DNA of 64,000 nt from Paenibacillus sp. GM2 (GCF_900069005.2 NZ_LN831279.1:2388930-2452929), one strand, 5' to 3'; positions 33,519-43,213 are shown, counted from the first letter of the stretch. Numbers and translations are program-made. Notes: generated by a model not told the origin, from the sequence alone.

Positions 33519-34122
33519 CGTTGCTCCCTCCCTTAGAACCTAGCTTATTCTCTCTGCCCTGCAGAATCTTGACGATATTTGTCCGATGTCTCCAGATCGC
33601 AAAGAGACAAATGAGCAAACTAACCCAAAAATATGGACCAACGCCTTCAAATATAACGAGAAAAACAGGCGTTAACAACACGAATAATAATGAACCTAGA
33701 GACACGTATCTCGTAAATACGATCGAAAGAATCGCGATTATTCCAGCATATAATGCCGGAAAGAAGAACAGGGATGCCATAACTCCAATTGTGGAAGCAA
33801 TCCCCTTGCCTCCACGGAAACGGAAGTAGACCGGCCAATTATGACCAATAATAACCGCAATCCCGCATAGCGCAGGCAACCATACAGAACCATCGCCTAG
33901 CCAGCGCCCTATCCAGACTGCGGCGATCCCTTTCAGCACATCAAGCGTTAACACGAGAATCGCCGGCCCTTTTCCAAGTACCCGAAGCGTATTAGTAGCA
34001 CCGGCGTTGCCGCTGCCATGCTGACGAATATCGATTCCCTTGATCGCCTTAGCAATCACCACACTAAAGCTGACCGAACCAAGCAAATAAGAAGCAAGAA
34101 CTGCAATGACGGATAAAATCAA
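33511..34122 (-). CDS. plsY: Glycerol-3-phosphate acyltransferase PlsY
   Basis: A 203-residue integral membrane enzyme with about five helices that acylates glycerol 3-phosphate from acyl phosphate. Conserved loops GSVSFSVVIAK, DIRQHGSGNAGATNTLR (about 30-46) and FRGGKGIAST (about 103-112) are present. It precedes gpsA, which makes its substrate. The start is TTG with GAGAGG upstream. Confidence 0.95.
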   Translation of the reverse strand: MILSVIAVLASYLLGSVSFSVVIAKAIKGIDIRQHGSGNAGATNTLRVLGKGPAILVLTLDVLKGIAAVWIGRWLGDGSVWLPALCGIAVIIGHNWPVYFRFRGGKGIASTIGVMASLFFFPALYAGIIAILSIVFTRYVSLGSLLFVLLTPVFLVIFEGVGPYFWVSLLICLFAIWRHRTNIVKILQGRENKLGSKGGSNVG

Positions 34123-34136
34123 CTTGTCGTCCTCTC

Positions 34137-35459
34137 CTAACCCTCATCAGACTTACGCCGCGTGAACAGACGGATCGGCGTACCTTCAAAATCAAAAGCG
34201 GCGCGGATCTTATTCTCCAGATAACGTTCATAGGAGAAGTGCATCAGCTCCGGATCATTAACAAACACAACGATCGTCGGAGGTTTAACCGCTACCTGAG
34301 TCACATAATTAATCCGCAGTCTTCTGCCTTTATCCGTTGGCGGCGGGTTGATAGCCACCGCATCCGAGACGACATCATTCAGCAGATGAGTCTGAATCCG
34401 CTTCGTATGTTGATCAGCAACATGCTGCACAACCGGAAGCAGCTTGTGGAGTCTTTGCTTCGTCTTTGCTGACAGAAATACGACGGGAGCATAGGTCATG
34501 AACAAGAAATGATCGCGTATCTTCTGCTCAAACTGGTGCATCGTCTTGTCATCCTTCTCAACGACATCCCATTTGTTCACAACAAATGCAGAAGCCTTGC
34601 CTGCTTCATAAGCGTAGCCGGCAATATGCTTGTCCTGTTCAATAATTCCTTCTTCCCCATTGATGAGCACTAGCACGACATCAGCGCGCTCGATTGCCTT
34701 CATCGCACGCATTACGCTATATTTCTCAGTCGTCTCGTACACCTTGCCCCGCTTGCGCATACCAGCCGTATCAATCAATACATACTTCTGGCCGTCCCTC
34801 TCAAACGGAGTATCGACAGCATCGCGGGTTGTTCCGGCGATGTCGCTGACAATTACGCGCTCCTCGCCCAATATCGCATTAACAAGCGAGGATTTACCCA
34901 CGTTCGGACGTCCGATCAAGGCTACCCGGATCACATCTTCATCGTACTCATCATCCGTCAGCTCTGGCAGATTCTCAACGATCGCATCCAGCAGATCGCC
35001 GATTCCGGTGCCGTGGCTGCCGGATACGCCAATAGGCTCGCCGAAGCCGAGATTGTAAAATTCATAAATAAAATCCTGACGCCCGATGTTATCTACCTTG
35101 TTAACAGCGACAATGACAGGCTTACCGCTGCGATAGAGCATGGTGGCTACTTCTTCATCCGCACCGGTCACTCCTGTCTTAGCATCACACATGAACACGA
35201 TTACGTCAGCTTCCTCAATCGCCAGTTCAGCTTGCATCCGAATCAACTTCAGAATCGGTTCTTCATCGCTAAGCTCAATACCCCCCGTGTCGATAACGCT
35301 GAACGGTACCCCATTCCATTCCGCCGTGCCGTAGATCCGATCCCGTGTAATTCCCGGCTTGTCTTCAACAATTGCCAGACGATCGCCAATCAAACGGTTA
35401 AAGATTGTAGATTTGCCTACATTCGGCCTACCGACAATGGCCACTACGGGTCTTGCCAT
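34137..35459 (-). CDS. der: Ribosome-assembly GTPase Der
   Basis: A 440-residue double-GTPase for 50S subunit assembly. The first G domain has [12 protein letters not shown] (about 9-20), DTGGIE and NKVD; the second has [16 protein letters not shown] (about 180-195), DTAGMRKRG and NKWD; a KH-like domain ends the protein. AGGAGG precedes the ATG at 35457-35459 by 7 bases. Order der-plsY-gpsA is as in B. subtilis. Confidence 0.97.
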   Translation of the reverse strand: MARPVVAIVGRPNVGKSTIFNRLIGDRLAIVEDKPGITRDRIYGTAEWNGVPFSVIDTGGIELSDEEPILKLIRMQAELAIEEADVIVFMCDAKTGVTGADEEVATMLYRSGKPVIVAVNKVDNIGRQDFIYEFYNLGFGEPIGVSGSHGTGIGDLLDAIVENLPELTDDEYDEDVIRVALIGRPNVGKSSLVNAILGEERVIVSDIAGTTRDAVDTPFERDGQKYVLIDTAGMRKRGKVYETTEKYSVMRAMKAIERADVVLVLINGEEGIIEQDKHIAGYAYEAGKASAFVVNKWDVVEKDDKTMHQFEQKIRDHFLFMTYAPVVFLSAKTKQRLHKLLPVVQHVADQHTKRIQTHLLNDVVSDAVAINPPPTDKGRRLRINYVTQVAVKPPTIVVFVNDPELMHFSYERYLENKIRAAFDFEGTPIRLFTRRKSDEG

Positions 35460-35576
35460 AAGCATTCCTCCTAAAATCGTTCAAAATCTATATTCACTTC
35501 CTGTTGATTATCCCGTAAAAAATACGCCTAAATAATCATAGCAAAAAAATACTGAATTGGCTAACTATAGTGTTGC

Positions 35577-35617
35577 CAAAAAAAACAGCGAACCCACATA
35601 AGAGGGTCCGCCGATCT
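35577..35617 (-). terminator. Intrinsic terminator of rpsA
   Basis: A GC-rich stem (GCGGACCC/GGGTTCGC on the minus strand) followed by eight T, just after the rpsA stop. Confidence 0.85.
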
Positions 35618-35634
35618 CAAAAGCTAATATCCGC

Positions 35635-36867
35635 TTATTTCAATTTGCTCAGCTTGTCTCCAAAACGTTCGCCCAGAGTAATGCTAAGTCCTTGGTTGCT
35701 AAGGGAAACATTAGGATTATCGCCCAGATCTTCTTTTCTTACGCTGCTGCCTTTCGAAGGCTTCTCGCTCTTAGGCGCCGGAGCTGGTGCTTCTTCCGTT
35801 TCCTTAATGCTCAGGCTCGCACGTTTTTCAGATGCGTTGAGGTCCAAAATTTTAACTTGAACCGTTTGGCCTTCCTTCAACACTTCAAACGGCGTGCCGA
35901 TATGTTTATGAGAAATTTGCGAAATATGAACAAGTCCTTCAACGCCTGGAGCGATTTCAACAAACGCTCCGAAATTAACAAGACGTTTTACTTCACCGCT
36001 CACGATATCGCCAATATGGAATTGCTCACTAGCCGAATCCCAAGGTCCTGGCAAAGCAGCTTTGATGCTCAGGCTGATCTTACCTTTCTCAGGGTCAACC
36101 TTGAGGACTTTAACCTTGACTTTATCTCCTTCAAAGAGGACGTCAGCCGGTTTGTCAACATGGCTCCACGAGATTTCAGATACGTGTACAAGTCCGTCCA
36201 CGCCGCCCACATCAACAAATGCGCCGAATTGGGTCAAACGCTGTACTGTACCTTCGATTACTTGACCTTCAGCAAGGCCAGCCATTACCTTTTGCTTGTT
36301 AGCTTCGAATTCTTCATCGAGAACATCCTTTTGGGACAGGATTACTTTGTTGTTCTCTTTGTCGATTTCTTTCACTTTTACGCGAAGCGTACGGCCTTTG
36401 TAATCGCTGAAATCTTCAACAAAATGGCGTTCAACCATGGAAGCCGGAATGAAGCCGCGCAGACCTACGTCAACAACGAGGCCGCCCTTAACAACGTCGG
36501 CAACAGTAACTTCGAAGGTTTCTTGGCTGTCCAAGCGAGCTTGCAATTCATCCCAAGCGTTCTCGCTGTCGATTGCACGTTTGGAGAGAACCAGACGCTC
36601 CTTCTCGTCGTCGATGCTGACAACCTTAGTCTCAACCTCTTGACCAACCTGTACGGCGTCCGCAATGTTGTCCAGGTGGACGGAGGACAATTCACGAATA
36701 GGAATAACGCCGTCATATTTATATCCAATGCTGACATAAGCTTGGTTATCCTCGATTTTGACGATCGTTCCTGTTACGGTGTCCCCTTTTTTCAAGGATA
36801 CGATTTGCTCCATTTCTTCTTGGCTTGCCTCAACGGCTTCCAAGCCATTCTTTGTTTCTTCCGACAT
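35635..36867 (-). CDS. rpsA: S1-domain ribosomal protein (RpsA/YpfD)
   Basis: A 410-residue protein with four S1 RNA-binding domains at about residues 25-95, 110-175, 196-264 and 281-350, each with the GxF/YV...GxxGLVHxS pattern (for example GAFVDVGGVDGLVHVSEISW, GAFVEIAPGVEGLVHISQIS). It is the Firmicutes form, shorter than E. coli S1, and lacks the N-terminal S2-binding part. A low-complexity Ala/Pro/Glu linker (EEAPAPAPKSEKPSKG) precedes the C-terminal tail. GGAGG lies before the ATG. Confidence 0.94.
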   Translation of the reverse strand: MSEETKNGLEAVEASQEEMEQIVSLKKGDTVTGTIVKIEDNQAYVSIGYKYDGVIPIRELSSVHLDNIADAVQVGQEVETKVVSIDDEKERLVLSKRAIDSENAWDELQARLDSQETFEVTVADVVKGGLVVDVGLRGFIPASMVERHFVEDFSDYKGRTLRVKVKEIDKENNKVILSQKDVLDEEFEANKQKVMAGLAEGQVIEGTVQRLTQFGAFVDVGGVDGLVHVSEISWSHVDKPADVLFEGDKVKVKVLKVDPEKGKISLSIKAALPGPWDSASEQFHIGDIVSGEVKRLVNFGAFVEIAPGVEGLVHISQISHKHIGTPFEVLKEGQTVQVKILDLNASEKRASLSIKETEEAPAPAPKSEKPSKGSSVRKEDLGDNPNVSLSNQGLSITLGERFGDKLSKLK

Positions 36868-36999
36868 GTCAATAACCTCCTCAATTCAAAAAAAACCATT
36901 TATTTAAACTCGCTAGTAGCGTAGTTCAAAACAATTCACGGATATAGCTTACCAATTATCCCCTATCTTCATGCATTTGCAATAAAATAGGTTTTCCAG

Positions 37000-37581
37000 T
37001 TATATCGATTGTTTCAGTTCTGCAATTCGGGACATAATGGCATCTGTGGCCAGATCAACCGCTTCGGTCTTTGGCGCTTCCTTGAACTGGGCCATATCGA
37101 TCGGCTCGCCGTATACTACAATCGTTTTACGAAAAAGCTTATAATTGCCGATAATCGCTGCAGGAACGACGGCTGCATCACTACGAAGCGCAAAGGTTGC
37201 GGCCCCTTTCTTGCCTACTCCCATATCTTCCCCTTTGGCACGGTGGCCTTCAGGAAAAATGCCCATTACATGTCCATCACGAAGCAAAGTCAGGGAAGTC
37301 TTGATCGATTCCTTGCTTACGCTGCCGCGTTTGACAGGGAAAGCTCCTAGCTCTTTAATTAGCCAGCCCAGGCCGACGATATCGAATAATTCCTTCTTGG
37401 CCATAAAATGAACCTTGCGATCCAATAAAATGCCGATCGTTGGAGGATCGAGCAGACTGATATGATTAGCACATAGCAGCACTCCCCCTTCTTGAGGAAT
37501 ATTCTCCATTCCCTTCGCTTCCAAACGGAACAGTGCCTTATAGATTATTCGAAGCACTGCGCGACAAAAGCTATAAATCAT
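37000..37581 (-). CDS. plsC: 1-acyl-sn-glycerol-3-phosphate acyltransferase
   Basis: A 193-residue lysophosphatidate acyltransferase: the H-x4-D motif in NHISLLDPP (about 38-46) and FPEGHRAKG (about 110-118) are the catalytic and glycerol-phosphate sites. It completes phosphatidate after PlsY. It starts directly after cmk (adjacent bases) and is co-transcribed with it and rpsA. Confidence 0.94.
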   Translation of the reverse strand: MIYSFCRAVLRIIYKALFRLEAKGMENIPQEGGVLLCANHISLLDPPTIGILLDRKVHFMAKKELFDIVGLGWLIKELGAFPVKRGSVSKESIKTSLTLLRDGHVMGIFPEGHRAKGEDMGVGKKGAATFALRSDAAVVPAAIIGNYKLFRKTIVVYGEPIDMAQFKEAPKTEAVDLATDAIMSRIAELKQSI

Positions 37582-38307
37582 CTATACTTCTCCCTCTCTC
37601 CCTTGTATGCTCTGCGCCCGGGATACGATAAATTGAGCAACCTCATCAATCGACATATTTGTCGTATCCAGTAGAATCGCATCCTCAGCCTGACGAAGCG
37701 GAGATATCGTCCGTTCCCGGTCAAGGCGATCACGCTCTGCGATATCAAGTTCAAGCTGCTCCAAAGTGATGTCGCTTTGTTCCTTCATTTCCTTGTATCT
37801 GCGAAGAGCTCTCTCCTCAATGCTTGCGGTCATAAATATTTTGACTTCCGCATCCGGGAGCACCGTAGTTCCGATATCACGGCCATCCATGACGACCCCT
37901 TTACGCAAAGCCATTTGCTGCTGCAGTGAGACAAGCCTGCTCCGCAGCCCCTCGATTTGCGCATATCGGGACACTATGGCGTTAACGGCAATCGAACGAA
38001 TCTCTTCTGTGACATCTCTGCCATCAACCAGCACCTGCTGTCCGTTCTCTCCGGGAATCAGCTCGATTTCCAGACGGTTTACCGCTTGCAACACTTGATC
38101 CACATCTTCCGAAGATATGCCTTGCTGGAGCATAGACCAGGTGGCAGCCCGGTACATCGCACCGGTATCTACATAAACATAGGACAACTTGCCTGCTACC
38201 TTACGGGCAATAGTACTCTTACCTGCCCCGGCTGGCCCGTCAATCGCGATGTTGATTCTGCCGTTAGCTTTAGACGCTGCACTTGCCAATGGGGCATTCC
38301 TCCTCAA
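37582..38307 (-). CDS. cmk: Cytidylate kinase
   Basis: A 241-residue P-loop kinase that phosphorylates CMP and dCMP: AIDGPAGAGKSTIARKVA (about 22-39), YVDTGAMYRA, and GRDIGTTVLPDAEVKIFMTA (about 145-165), then an Arg-rich lid. A short N-terminal extension (about 15 residues, Ala/Ser/Lys) precedes the core. Order ypfA-ypfB-cmk-plsC-rpsA follows B. subtilis. Confidence 0.96.
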   Translation of the reverse strand: MRRNAPLASAASKANGRINIAIDGPAGAGKSTIARKVAGKLSYVYVDTGAMYRAATWSMLQQGISSEDVDQVLQAVNRLEIELIPGENGQQVLVDGRDVTEEIRSIAVNAIVSRYAQIEGLRSRLVSLQQQMALRKGVVMDGRDIGTTVLPDAEVKIFMTASIEERALRRYKEMKEQSDITLEQLELDIAERDRLDRERTISPLRQAEDAILLDTTNMSIDEVAQFIVSRAQSIQGREGEV

Positions 38308-38406
38308 AAACGGGTCTCAAGAAAAAAGCAGGCTTTGCCTGCGACGTGAAAATTATACCACACATAACTAAGGGATGCAAAAGAGAATAGCGCGAAAAGA
38401 GTAATA

Positions 38407-38613
38407 TTAGCGCCTATTTTCCCGTTGAATCGGAACCCCCTCAAACTTATCTGCGGATGAAAGCCAATGTCTGATTTCAGGGATCCGAAGTGCCGCTTGC
38501 AGCAGACATAAACTGATCACCAGCAATAGGATAATTCTTCTCAGCCACCGCTCAATCGGCCTGCAAACCCGCAAGAACAGCTCCGTATATTCGCGTGCGT
38601 CCCGGTCATTCAC
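38407..38613 (-). CDS. YpfB-like small membrane protein
   Basis: A 68-residue protein with one membrane helix (about 24-41, RRIILLLVISLCLLQAAL) and charged ends. Place between ypfA and cmk and size match B. subtilis YpfB (DUF5359), whose role is unknown. Confidence 0.7.
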   Translation of the reverse strand: MNDRDAREYTELFLRVCRPIERWLRRIILLLVISLCLLQAALRIPEIRHWLSSADKFEGVPIQRENRR

Positions 38614-38635
38614 CCTGATCGCCCCCTGTCCTTAT

Positions 38636-38696
38636 TAGAGTAGTTCAGAAAGTCTGCTATTGAAAGGTGCAGCGACTTTTTGGAACACTCTCTTTA
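38636..38696. repeat. Interspersed inverted repeat (copy c, ~60 bp)
   Basis: AGAGTAGTTCAGAAAGTC and GACTTTTTGGAACACTCT are inverted copies (14 of 18 positions) around a short centre. The arms carry the same AAAGTC/GACTTTTT core as copies at 19680, 31820, 44862 and 58651. Confidence 0.55.
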
Positions 38697-38734
38697 GGTA
38701 TTTCCTAATTTGAGGCAGGGGAATCATTCCATGA

Positions 38735-39388
38735 TCAACGATTCTTGAAGTCAAATTGCCGTTCAAAGCAGTAGCGAATAATCTTCTGACGCTCCATATC
38801 GGAGATACTGACCAGCTTCAGCATGGCGATCAATCGATCGGTCTCCAGCTTCTTAATGCGTACAATCTCGGCTTCAAAAGGGACATGATCAATGGAACCG
38901 TTCTTGTATGGAATCAGCAGCCAGCAATATAACTGATCCCCTTGGGAAAGCTTGTATTTACTGTCGCATTTAAAAGAGACACCGCCTCCGCCAACATCCT
39001 CGGTATAGGTGACAAACCGGGCGTTGTCCTTCATTCTTACCGCGATCTCCAGATCTGCCACCACCCGGAGGAAATCCCTCCGTTGAATCTTGGTAATCGT
39101 CTCTGGCTCCGGTTTGCGAATCCGTATCATCTGTACCTTATCATCTGCAAAGCCGGTTACGTATGTATTAAAAAAATTCTTGATCCCGCCCTCAGACAGA
39201 AAATATACAGAAAGCTCGTCCCCAATAACAAGCCGCTTGAGTCTCCCTGTTCCGCTCTCGATCGGTACTTCAATCAAAAATGAATCTTCATCATCGTCGG
39301 CAATGCGCGATTTATACTCCTTCTCTTGCACCTTCTTGTCAACAGAAGCGACATGGATGTAGACAAGATCATTTACTTTCGGGTACAA
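38735..39388 (-). CDS. ypfA: PilZ-domain c-di-GMP receptor YpfA
   Basis: A 217-residue protein. The N-terminal YcgR-like domain leads to a PilZ domain that begins at QRRDFLRV (about 110, the RxxxR motif) and contains EDVGGGGVSF in place of the D/N-x-S-x-x-G motif. In B. subtilis YpfA (DgrA) binds c-di-GMP and slows the flagellar motor. The preferred start is TTG at 39386-39388, 6 bases after AGGAGGT; an ATG frame to 39418 would place that site inside the coding sequence. Confidence 0.88.
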   Translation of the reverse strand: MYPKVNDLVYIHVASVDKKVQEKEYKSRIADDDEDSFLIEVPIESGTGRLKRLVIGDELSVYFLSEGGIKNFFNTYVTGFADDKVQMIRIRKPEPETITKIQRRDFLRVVADLEIAVRMKDNARFVTYTEDVGGGGVSFKCDSKYKLSQGDQLYCWLLIPYKNGSIDHVPFEAEIVRIKKLETDRLIAMLKLVSISDMERQKIIRYCFERQFDFKNR

Positions 39389-39482
39389 GCTTTCACCTCC
39401 TAGGTCAACATTACACATTAAATTATATCACGCTATCCCCAGACAGGAGATACAGAATTTCAAAACATTTCATTAAAGCAAG

Positions 39483-39533
39483 AAGAGCCGGATCAGCTCC
39501 TTTTTAAAAGGCGCTCGATCCAGCTCTTGTTTG
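39483..39533 (-). terminator. Hairpin after ypeB
   Basis: A long stem (AAGAGCTGGATC...GATCCGGCTCTT on the minus strand) lies just beyond the ypeB stop. The T run is weak (CTTGCTTT), so termination efficiency is uncertain. Confidence 0.5.
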
Positions 39534-39546
39534 GGTTTTGCAGTTG

Positions 39547-40944
39547 TTAAGCCTGCTTCTTATTCTTTTGCTTTTGTGGGGTATTGGAGTTCTCCGTCTG
39601 ATTCGTTGGTTTATTGCTTCTTACCTCTTCGATATTCTCTTCGGTCCCGTTCTCTGCATTAATATAAATACGATATTCCGTACCGTTGATTGAACCGCCA
39701 AATTCATAGGTCAGCACTTTGTCAGACAGTTCATTCTTAATGAGCGAAAGCCGGTTGTATTTCTCCTTAAAGTCAGAATTCAAATACTTCCTCGCCTGTT
39801 CAACCGTCAGTTTCGGCTTTGGAATCTTCTGGTTGACCTCACGCTCATAGACATAATCACTGGCCTGAAGCCCGGTAACCTGTCCGTTGTCCAGACCTAC
39901 ACGCACCGTAACTTTCTCCGGATAGATCAAGACATCTCCTTGTTTACTAACAAAGGTTAAGCTGCCGATATTGTCATATTGATCATAGGATACCGGAGTC
40001 ATATCAGGGTACCCTTTCTCCTTTAGAAACTTCTCCGATTCAGCTCTTGCTTCTTTATAGCCTAGTGATCTCTGTCCAATTGTCCGTTCGCAGGAATAGG
40101 ATATCAGATGTCCGCCGTTACGGGTATAATCCAGCGTATAAGTCTCATCCTTCTTGCCATTGGACTTGGCAGTGTAGGAAGCCCACTCCGTACCGCGTCC
40201 ATTCTCGACAACTTTGATGTCACCGTTTTGTTGCCCGATAAATTGAGCTGCTTTTTGCTTGATATTCGCCGCTGTAATCGGAGTCCCGCCCAGCTTCTTC
40301 ACCGACCGTTTGGTGTACATGCTGGATACGGACGGGCCCCAGTCAAGCTCAGGGTATTCCCCTACTTTTTTATCCACCGTTTTGAAGCCATCGATAATCG
40401 TATTATCCTTCGCTTCTTTATTCGTCGCCAAGGCGGTCTCTACGTCCATCCAACGCAGACGATTGGAGATAACCTTGTCCTGAACGTCTTGAAGATCCTT
40501 GGAGATTTGTGCCGAGCTATTGTAGAGCTCTTTCAAATTTTTAACCTCATTATCCGTTAACGGCTGCTTGGTCAAATCGCGAACCGCTGTCTGATAAGAG
40601 AAGTTAGAGATCCGTGACAGGAACTCCTCGGTCTTGCTGAAAGGGAGCATCGTAAGCGGAAGCTGGTTGATCTCATTTTGCGCTTCGCTTGTAATTCTCC
40701 AGACATTAACCAGACCCTTGCGCTGGGAGCCGGTCGATGCCGAATGAACCGCCAGCGTGTTGCCAAGCTGACTATGAAGCCGATCGACGTGATACGACAA
40801 GTCATGGAAAGCGCGCTGATATTGGTTCTCGGCTTTGATCAAGATCGAGTTCTTCTCCTGATTCTCCTGATAACCCCATACCAATGCGCCGATTAATAAA
40901 AGAGTGGCAATAGGAAATAAAATCGCACTCAAACGTTTATACAT
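39547..40944 (-). CDS. ypeB: Germination protein YpeB
   Basis: A 465-residue spore protein: one N-terminal membrane helix (about 8-26), a long helical N-terminal domain (FHDLSYHVDRLHSQLGNTLA) and PepSY-like repeats in the C-terminal half (for example VEQARKYLNSDFKEKYNRLS, VVENGRGTEWASYTAK), ending in a low-complexity Asn/Gln/Lys tail. In B. subtilis YpeB is needed for SleB, the cortex lytic enzyme, and is encoded right after sleB. No sleB is seen here; a 50-codon Cys-rich ORF and prsW lie upstream instead. Confidence 0.93.
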   Translation of the reverse strand: MYKRLSAILFPIATLLLIGALVWGYQENQEKNSILIKAENQYQRAFHDLSYHVDRLHSQLGNTLAVHSASTGSQRKGLVNVWRITSEAQNEINQLPLTMLPFSKTEEFLSRISNFSYQTAVRDLTKQPLTDNEVKNLKELYNSSAQISKDLQDVQDKVISNRLRWMDVETALATNKEAKDNTIIDGFKTVDKKVGEYPELDWGPSVSSMYTKRSVKKLGGTPITAANIKQKAAQFIGQQNGDIKVVENGRGTEWASYTAKSNGKKDETYTLDYTRNGGHLISYSCERTIGQRSLGYKEARAESEKFLKEKGYPDMTPVSYDQYDNIGSLTFVSKQGDVLIYPEKVTVRVGLDNGQVTGLQASDYVYEREVNQKIPKPKLTVEQARKYLNSDFKEKYNRLSLIKNELSDKVLTYEFGGSINGTEYRIYINAENGTEENIEEVRSNKPTNQTENSNTPQKQKNKKQA

Positions 40945-41042
40945 TGGCTAAAGCTCCTTTCTTCATCTAAGCTGTGCTTATTTTGAGTTGAAAAAAGAAG
41001 CTTTATTCATACAGTCTGGAAAATTAGGATATCCACACCGAA

Positions 41043-41195
41043 CTATAGTGCTTCCTCGATCAAAAAATCATCGCGATTGTCGCATAGACACTGCTTAAAG
41101 CCTGTTTCGATCTGATCTTTATCCTTATCTTTCCTCCCCCGCAAAATAAAACGTTCACCACATGCTTTGCAGGTTATAGTAATTTTGATGCGCAT
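41043..41195 (-). CDS. Cys-rich small protein (50 aa), zinc-ribbon-like
   Basis: A 50-codon frame from ATG 41193-41195 to TAG 41043-41045. It reads MRIKITITCKACGERFILRG, then a basic linker (RKDKDKDQIETGFK), then QCLCDNRDDFLIEEAL. Two Cys pairs (CKAC and CLC) could bind zinc. A GGAAGGGG sequence lies about 13 bases before the start, a little far. It is in the place where sleB would be expected. No family recognised. Confidence 0.5.
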   Translation of the reverse strand: MRIKITITCKACGERFILRGRKDKDKDQIETGFKQCLCDNRDDFLIEEAL

Positions 41196-41273
41196 AGCAA
41201 AAAGGCACCCCTTCCAGTTAACGAATCATTTACCCGCAATATCTGGATTTAGGATGCCCAATTTGTAGTCATA

Positions 41274-41963
41274 TTAATCTTGACCTCCCGCCTCAGTAAG
41301 ACGGAAGGGAGAACGTTTTGTCGCCCGATAGATTTTGCCCAAGCCTCCATACCAGAAAAAAGCCATCAGCGGAACGATATACCATATCCAATATTGCGAT
41401 AAGTTATCTAATATCCAATCATAGACCCCGTGCCAGAATAAAGGCAGCAGAAGCGAGAAGATTAAATACTTCCGGTTGCTCCACCCGGTCGAGAATTTCG
41501 CACGACCCAAGTAATATCCCATCATAACGCCAAACATGGCATGTCCCGATACCGGCAGCAAAGCTCGGACCATCATCGTTCCCATGGTAGCGTGGCTGGC
41601 AAAGGCATAGATTACATTCTCGACGGTTGCGAAGCCAAGCGATATGGCCGTTGCATAAAGAATACCGTCATAAGGCTCATCAAACTCGGTATGGTGATAT
41701 ATAAGATAAAATAGAACAAACCATTTTAACGCCTCTTCAACGCCGGCGGAGACAACAAAAGCTTGCACCATCGGGCCGTCTCCCAGCCAAATCGTCAGAC
41801 CGCGCTGAAATATCATGACCGGCAAAATGACCAGAAATCCGATCAGAAACACCTTAAGAACCATCTGCAACGGTTCAGCATCGTACTTGTCCCTGAGATA
41901 GAAATAAGTAAGCAGGGCGATACCTGGAGCGACCGCTGCAGTTAAGATTGAGAAAATTAGCAA
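41274..41963 (-). CDS. prsW: PrsW-family intramembrane protease
   Basis: A 229-residue integral membrane protein with about seven helices. The glutamate-rich motif VEEALKWFVLFYLI (about 77-90), TVENVIYAFAS, GHAMFGVMMGYYLG (His about 142) and HGVYDWILD (about 179) match PrsW, which in B. subtilis makes the first cut in anti-sigma RsiW. The gene sits near ypeB as in B. subtilis. The substrate here is not known. Confidence 0.9.
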   Translation of the reverse strand: MLIFSILTAAVAPGIALLTYFYLRDKYDAEPLQMVLKVFLIGFLVILPVMIFQRGLTIWLGDGPMVQAFVVSAGVEEALKWFVLFYLIYHHTEFDEPYDGILYATAISLGFATVENVIYAFASHATMGTMMVRALLPVSGHAMFGVMMGYYLGRAKFSTGWSNRKYLIFSLLLPLFWHGVYDWILDNLSQYWIWYIVPLMAFFWYGGLGKIYRATKRSPFRLTEAGGQD

Positions 41964-42021
41964 ACGGGATACCTCCTTGTATCGTCCCTTATCTCAAAAA
42001 TAGCTGACCTAAAAAGTCTGC

Positions 42022-42642
42022 TTAATTTTGTAATTTAAAATGGCTGCATATCACTTCCACAGCATTCTCTGCGATGACTATGCTCCCGTATTCCTCCAGC
42101 ACAGCTGAGGTTACCGGTGTAGCATCGCCGAATTCCGCCATAACTGCGATAATGGCCTGTATCTTGGTCTCTTCAAGAGGCTCAGGATCTACTTGCAGAA
42201 TCCATTTGTTATTATATTTATACAGTCTGCCGACATTTTCAAGCATATGATTAAGAACGTGAGCCGCTTCGATCAATGTTTCGAAATCATCGAAAGAATA
42301 CAGAATGGTGTCACTGCTCTCTAAGGTTACTTCCATTTCATATACTTCATCCGGCAATTCATCCTCATAAGACGACCCAAATCCAGGATGATGATGGTCA
42401 TATTTCCCGCGTGTAACAATTACGACCATCCCTTGTGCAGGCAAAGCGATCACTTCAACAGCTAAAGGACCGGTAGCATCGAATCCAACTTCCTTGTATG
42501 CCTGATCCATCATTTCAGTAAACAAGTCGTGAACCTTGGGAATCTCTTGCCACATATCCTCTTTCTGAATACCACGCTCGCTCAGATCATCAAAAGTAAG
42601 GAAAATCCGTATCTTATCCTGGCCAAGTCTTTCTATCCTCAT
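42022..42642 (-). CDS. mecA: MecA/YpbH-family adaptor protein
   Basis: A 206-residue adaptor that hands substrates to ClpC. MRIERLGQDKIRIFLTFDDL at the N-terminus binds substrate, an acidic linker follows (about 90-105), and the C-terminal domain (YSFDDFETLIEAAHVLN, then ILQVDPEP) binds ClpC. The ATG at 42640-42642 follows GGAGGATC. It could be MecA or its paralogue YpbH; position does not settle this. Confidence 0.88.
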   Translation of the reverse strand: MRIERLGQDKIRIFLTFDDLSERGIQKEDMWQEIPKVHDLFTEMMDQAYKEVGFDATGPLAVEVIALPAQGMVVIVTRGKYDHHHPGFGSSYEDELPDEVYEMEVTLESSDTILYSFDDFETLIEAAHVLNHMLENVGRLYKYNNKWILQVDPEPLEETKIQAIIAVMAEFGDATPVTSAVLEEYGSIVIAENAVEVICSHFKLQN

Positions 42643-42772
42643 ACAGGATCCTCCTCTCATGCCGTTGTTATAACAAATTATGAAACGTGCTTTAATATGT
42701 GATGGAAATGGTTCTTTGTATGTATGTTATCATTTATTTTGCGTAAATGCACGTAATAATGTTAGGCAAAAA

Positions 42773-42826
42773 AAGAATCATTTCTCGCCGAATTATCGTA
42801 TTCTGCGAAAAATGATTCCATAAAGC
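42773..42826 (-). terminator. Intrinsic terminator of the 42860 gene
   Basis: A long stem (GAATCATTT.TCGC/GCGAGAAATGATTC on the minus strand) followed by seven T. Confidence 0.85.
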
Positions 42827-42859
42827 AAGTTTCAACTACTGGTTGGCTCTATTCAGATA

Positions 42860-43213
42860 TTACAATCCTGGAATCTGTGTGTTGCTTTCCTTAAGAATGG
42901 ACTCAACTTCATGCAACACTTCCGGATTCCCCTTAATAAAATCTTTGATCTGGCTTACAGTGTATTCCTTCGAATGATCCGCTGTGGACGATGAGCTCTG
43001 ACTGGGAAACACCTGGGCACTCAGCGTGCTCCCACGGCTACTCGTCGATCTAGCCTGCCCGTTATGGCATTCCTTCCCCGTCTTCATACCCGCCAGGCTC
43101 AAAGCTGAACCTGCCTCGCTCATCATTGACATCCAGTTGAATTTACGTTTGGATGCCATGACTCCAGCAGCGGCACCGAGGATAACTCCGCATAAGAATG
43201 TGGAAGATCTCAC
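42860..43213 (-). CDS. Unknown protein with N-terminal hydrophobic helix
   Basis: A 117-residue protein. Residues 5-20 (TFLCGVILGAAAGVMA) form a Gly/Ala-rich helix like that of YtxH-type small membrane proteins; the middle is Ser-rich, and the C-terminal part (VSQIKDFIKGNPEVLHEVES) is helical. The start is GTG (43211-43213), with GGAGG 9 bases upstream. No family assigned. It has its own terminator. Confidence 0.65.
   Translation of the reverse strand: MRSSTFLCGVILGAAAGVMASKRKFNWMSMMSEAGSALSLAGMKTGKECHNGQARSTSSRGSTLSAQVFPSQSSSSTADHSKEYTVSQIKDFIKGNPEVLHEVESILKESNTQIPGL

Noticed and set aside
35692-36924. 410-codon plus-strand frame opposite rpsA
   Set aside because: It is the antisense shadow of rpsA; the protein is a reversed-codon artefact with no start site.
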